From Cyanobacteria bacterium UBA11153 (GTDB lineage Bacteria; Cyanobacteriota; Cyanobacteriia; Cyanobacteriales; Coleofasciculaceae), in the NCBI GenBank assembly GCA_003511885.1, contig DOIX01000432.1, positions 1 through 7,652 of the forward strand: 7,652 nucleotides of DNA, read 5' to 3'. Each line of letters begins with the position of its first letter. Positions within the stretch are counted from its first letter, which is position 1. The notes beneath the pieces were generated by a model that did not search any database, was not told the DNA's origin, and saw only the letters and a program-made list of their open reading frames with translations. The translations under genes and the position numbers were made by a program. Of the stretch, positions 4,887-7,652 are shown piece by piece.

Positions 4887-7652
4887 ATGAATAACTGGTA
4901 TAACCTCAAACAAATTGATGTGCTGGAGAAACTGGAAACTAATCCAGACTTCGGAATTGGTCCTGGGGAAGTTCGTCAACGTTTAGAGTTGTACGGATTC
5001 AACGAATTGAAGGATTGTCCTCTGGAAAGTCCCTGGAAAATTTTGTGGGAACAGCTAACAGCTACCGTAGTAGTTGTTTTAATTGTGGCGGGTGTTATTT
5101 CAGCGGTATTGGGAGAATATAAAGACGCGATCGCAATTCTGACGATTGTGGCATTCAACGCTTTTCTAGGATTTCGACAAGAGTATCAAGCAGAATGTGC
5201 GATCGCAGCGTTAAAAAAATTGGCTGTACCAACTGTTAAAGTCCGTCGTCAAGGTACTGTGGATAAAATTTCAGCTAGGGAATTAGTTCCTGGTGATATT
5301 GTTATGTTAGAAACGGGGAATTTAATCCCTGCAGATTGTCGGTTACTGGAAAGCTTTAATCTGCGTATTTCTGAAGCATCGCTGACAGGAGAATCAGAGC
5401 CAGTAGATAAATTTTCTCAGGAAATTGCTACGCCTAATTTACCTTTAGCTGAACGACTAAATATGGCATACATGGGGACAGTAATTACGTCGGGAAGGGC
5501 AATGGCGGTGGTGACAGAGACGGGCATGAATACTGAATTAGGACAAATTGCTGGTGCCATTCAGAATATTGAGAGAGAAGCAACCCCTCTTCAAGAAAGG
5601 TTAGATCAATTAGGTGGGGTATTAGCGATCGCAATTTTAGTCCTAGTACTGACGATCTTCTCTCTGGGGCTGCTTCGGGGAGAGGAAATTAAATTAATGT
5701 TCCTGATGGCGGTGAGTTTGGCTGTAGCTGCCATACCTGAAGGATTGCCTGCTGTGGTTACTATTGCTTTGGCATTAGGGGCACAGCGAATGCTGAAACG
5801 GCGAGCCTTAATTCGTAAGTTACCTGCTGTGGAAACTTTGGGTTCTGTAACCACAATCTGTTCTGATAAAACTGGAACCATTACAGAGAATCGGATGACA
5901 GTTACTTGTCTGGAAGTTATGGGACATCATATCGATTTAACAGAGGTGAAAGGTGAGGGGCTAGTGGATTCTTTTTCTCTAATTCCTAATTCTCAACCCC
6001 TAATCCCTACTTCTCTCTCTCCTTTAATCGATGCCAAAATATCTAAACTTTTGCCAGAAAAACCAACTATTGGTTTGCTATTAACGGCGGCGGCACTATG
6101 TAATGATGCTTTATTAGAACCGATTACTGAAGATGGAAAAAGCTTTCAGACTATGGGAGATCCTACAGAAATTTCCCTAGTCGTGGCTGCGGCTAATTTT
6201 GGACTTTTGAAAAGCGAGCTAGAACAGGTATTTCGGCGGATTGATGAGATACCTTTTGACTCCCAACGTAAGCGGATGACGACAATTCATCAGCGATATT
6301 TATCAGAGGTAAGAGGTGAGGGGTTAGAGGTTAGAGGAGATGAAAAGGATCTGATAAATTTGTCTTTACCAGTCTCTAGTACCCAATCTATAGTCCCTAA
6401 TTTGGAATGGTTGGAGTTGGAAAATTCACCTTATATTGCTTTTACGAAAGGGGCAGTAGATAGTTTATTACAGATTTGTACTAAGGTTTGGGTTAATGGT
6501 AATATTGCACCTCTGAATAATTTTTGGTACAAACAAATTTCAGAGATTAATGACCAACTGGCAGGAGATGGTATTCGTGTTTTGGGTGTCGCATTTAAAC
6601 TGCTAGAGCAACTAGAGACTGACAAGGGAAAATTAGCTAATGATTCTGTTAAAACTATTGATGATACCTGGGAACAGGATTTAATTTTTATCGGGATGAT
6701 GGGTATAATCGATCCTGCACGTCGGGAAGTAAAGGAGGCAGTTTTCACTTGTGAAAAAGCAGGAATTCGTCCGGTGATGATTACGGGAGATCACCCTCTG
6801 ACAGCTAGATATATTGCCTCAGAATTAGGTATTTCTCATAATAGTTTAATGCTAACTGGTCAGGATTTGGAGCAACTCTCAGCGCAAGAATTAGAAGATA
6901 TTGTGGAACAAGTATCAGTTTATGCCAGAGTTTCGCCACAGCATAAGTTGGATATAGTTCATGCTTTACAAAATAGAGGGCATATTGTTGCCATGACAGG
7001 GGATGGGGTTAACGATGCACCAGCTTTAAAGAAAGCCGATATTGGGGTGGCGATGGGTATTGCTGGTACTGATGTGGCAAAAGAATCAGCAGATATGGTT
7101 TTACTAGATGATAACTTCGCGACTATTGTTGCTGCTACCCAAGAAGGCAGAGCAATTTATGATAATATCCGGAAATTTATTAAGTATACTTTAACTGGTA
7201 ATTGTGGCGAACTCTGGGTAATTTTATTTGCTCCTTTTTTGGGGATGCCACTTCCTTTACTGCCCCTCCAAATTCTGTGGATTAATTTGTTAGCAGATGG
7301 TTTGCTGGCTCTTGCTTTGGGAGTGGAAGCTGCGGAACCTAATATTATGTCTCGTCCACCCCATAATCCCAAAGAGAATATATTTAGTCGGGGAGTTGGT
7401 AGAGATATTGTTTGGATTGGGCTACTTATCGGGATTGTATTATTGGGTATTGATTATAAATATTGGTCTGCTGGGGAGGGGAGTTGGCAAACCATGGTGT
7501 TTAGTACTCTGGCTTTCTGTCGTATTGGACTGGCTCAAAGTATGCGCTCGGAAAGGGTATCCTTATTTCGGATGAATATACTGTCTAATAAACCGTTATT
7601 GGGTGCTGTTATTCTGACTTTTATCTTGCAATTACTTGTGGTATATGTGCCT
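4887..7652 (+). CDS. P2A-type (SERCA-like) cation-transporting ATPase, probably Ca2+ pump, 3' end cut by window
   Basis: 922 residues are visible with no stop, running off the right edge; family length suggests a few tens of residues are missing. This is a membrane pump that couples ATP hydrolysis to cation export. Landmarks: N-terminal cation-ATPase domain (1-55); M1-M2 (about 58-97); actuator TGES (167-170); M3; M4 with AAIPEGLPA (Glu285); phosphorylation site CSDKTGT (Asp327); nucleotide-binding domain with DPTE (425-428) and TKGA (Lys521); TGDH (Asp635); hinge TGDGVNDAP (Asp706, Asp710); M5 onward. Ion-site residues matching SERCA are Glu285 (E309), Asn772 (N768), Glu775 (E771), Asn800 (N796) and Asp804 (D800). 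T799 is Ala803, and E908 in M8 is Arg879. This favours Ca2+, perhaps a single ion per cycle; Mn2+ or another cation is possible. It resembles cyanobacterial PacL-like pumps. The nucleotide-binding domain carries three stretches encoded by heptamer repeats. No Shine-Dalgarno sequence is seen; ATG 4887 is the first in-frame ATG and MNNWYNL fits the family start. Confidence 0.95.
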   Translation, partial: MNNWYNLKQIDVLEKLETNPDFGIGPGEVRQRLELYGFNELKDCPLESPWKILWEQLTATVVVVLIVAGVISAVLGEYKDAIAILTIVAFNAFLGFRQEYQAECAIAALKKLAVPTVKVRRQGTVDKISARELVPGDIVMLETGNLIPADCRLLESFNLRISEASLTGESEPVDKFSQEIATPNLPLAERLNMAYMGTVITSGRAMAVVTETGMNTELGQIAGAIQNIEREATPLQERLDQLGGVLAIAILVLVLTIFSLGLLRGEEIKLMFLMAVSLAVAAIPEGLPAVVTIALALGAQRMLKRRALIRKLPAVETLGSVTTICSDKTGTITENRMTVTCLEVMGHHIDLTEVKGEGLVDSFSLIPNSQPLIPTSLSPLIDAKISKLLPEKPTIGLLLTAAALCNDALLEPITEDGKSFQTMGDPTEISLVVAAANFGLLKSELEQVFRRIDEIPFDSQRKRMTTIHQRYLSEVRGEGLEVRGDEKDLINLSLPVSSTQSIVPNLEWLELENSPYIAFTKGAVDSLLQICTKVWVNGNIAPLNNFWYKQISEINDQLAGDGIRVLGVAFKLLEQLETDKGKLANDSVKTIDDTWEQDLIFIGMMGIIDPARREVKEAVFTCEKAGIRPVMITGDHPLTARYIASELGISHNSLMLTGQDLEQLSAQELEDIVEQVSVYARVSPQHKLDIVHALQNRGHIVAMTGDGVNDAPALKKADIGVAMGIAGTDVAKESADMVLLDDNFATIVAATQEGRAIYDNIRKFIKYTLTGNCGELWVILFAPFLGMPLPLLPLQILWINLLADGLLALALGVEAAEPNIMSRPPHNPKENIFSRGVGRDIVWIGLLIGIVLLGIDYKYWSAGEGSWQTMVFSTLAFCRIGLAQSMRSERVSLFRMNILSNKPLLGAVILTFILQLLVVYVP
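5976..6024 (+). repeat. coding heptamer repeat array 1 (CCCCTAA type) in the ATPase
   Basis: Seven contiguous 7-mers: TCTCTAA, TTCCTAA, TTCTCAA, CCCCTAA, TCCCTAC, TTCTCTC, TCTCCTT; the last two are diverged. They encode about residues 364-379, a Ser/Pro/Ile/Leu-rich loop ([16 protein letters not shown]), in the nucleotide-binding domain shortly after the phosphorylation site. Just upstream, GTGAGGGGCTAG reads like the opposite orientation of the same repeat. Confidence 0.75.
6306..6340 (+). repeat. coding heptamer repeat array 2 (GGGGTTA type) in the ATPase
   Basis: Five contiguous 7-mers: GAGGTAA, GAGGTGA, GGGGTTA, GAGGTTA, GAGGAGA. This is the reverse-complement orientation of the CCCCTAA family in array 1. 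Because three heptamers make 21 bases, the protein shows a 7-residue period: EVRGEGL then EVRGDEK, from residue 474. It sits in the nucleotide-binding domain, before the TKGA motif. Confidence 0.85.
6372..6399 (+). repeat. coding heptamer repeat array 3 (GTCCCTA type) in the ATPase
   Basis: Four 7-mers: GTCTCTA, GTACCCA, ATCTATA, GTCCCTA; the middle two are degenerate. They encode roughly residues 496-505 ([10 protein letters not shown]). The unit matches the CCCCTAGTCCCT repeat at 66-99, and the array lies 31 bases after array 2 in the opposite sense, so the two may be arms of one inserted inverted structure. Confidence 0.6.

Larger units (their letters stand above)
1124..5632. other. six HIP1 octamers (GCGATCGC)
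   Basis: Exact copies at 1124-1131, 2486-2493, 3986-3993, 5127-5134, 5199-5206 and 5625-5632. Five are inside genes. This density in moderately AT-rich DNA is a recognised signature of many cyanobacterial genomes and is the main taxonomic evidence in the window. Confidence 0.9.

Overview
The window looks like chromosomal DNA of a cyanobacterium, probably a filamentous, repeat-rich one. The main evidence is six HIP1 octamers (GCGATCGC, at 1124, 2486, 3986, 5127, 5199 and 5625), heptameric short tandem repeats (CCCCTAA, GGGGTTA, TGGTYAT types) scattered inside and between genes, and three proteins of cyanobacterial style. The genus cannot be fixed from the sequence alone.

Layout, left to right. 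Positions 1-99 hold a 9-bp minisatellite and a 12-bp direct repeat. A minus-strand gene (99-914) encodes a 271-residue protein with two compact ends joined by a long Pro/Ser/Thr-rich linker; its function is unknown. Positions 915-2175 form a 1.26-kb stretch with no convincing gene. It carries a GC-rich hairpin, a 12-bp perfect palindrome and four tandem copies of a 42-bp hairpin-forming unit. A plus-strand gene (2176-4494) encodes an RNase II/RNase R-family protein of 772 residues: winged helix, OB/cold-shock-like domains, RNB domain and S1 domain. Its RNB domain has lost all four metal-binding aspartates. An AT-rich 392-bp spacer follows, bounded by a 13-bp inverted repeat. The window ends inside a plus-strand P2A-type (SERCA-like) cation-transporting ATPase (4887 to the edge, 922 codons seen, the last few tens of residues missing).

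The genes do not form an obvious pathway. The RNB-family gene and the ATPase gene share a strand, but a 392-bp repeat-bearing spacer separates them, so independent transcription is more likely than an operon. The first gene is divergent from them across the 1.26-kb region.

I found no convincing new multi-gene system. The best leads are the probable catalytically dead RNB domain, three heptamer repeat arrays that became coding sequence inside the ATPase nucleotide-binding domain, and the 42-bp tandem hairpin array upstream of the RNB-family gene.
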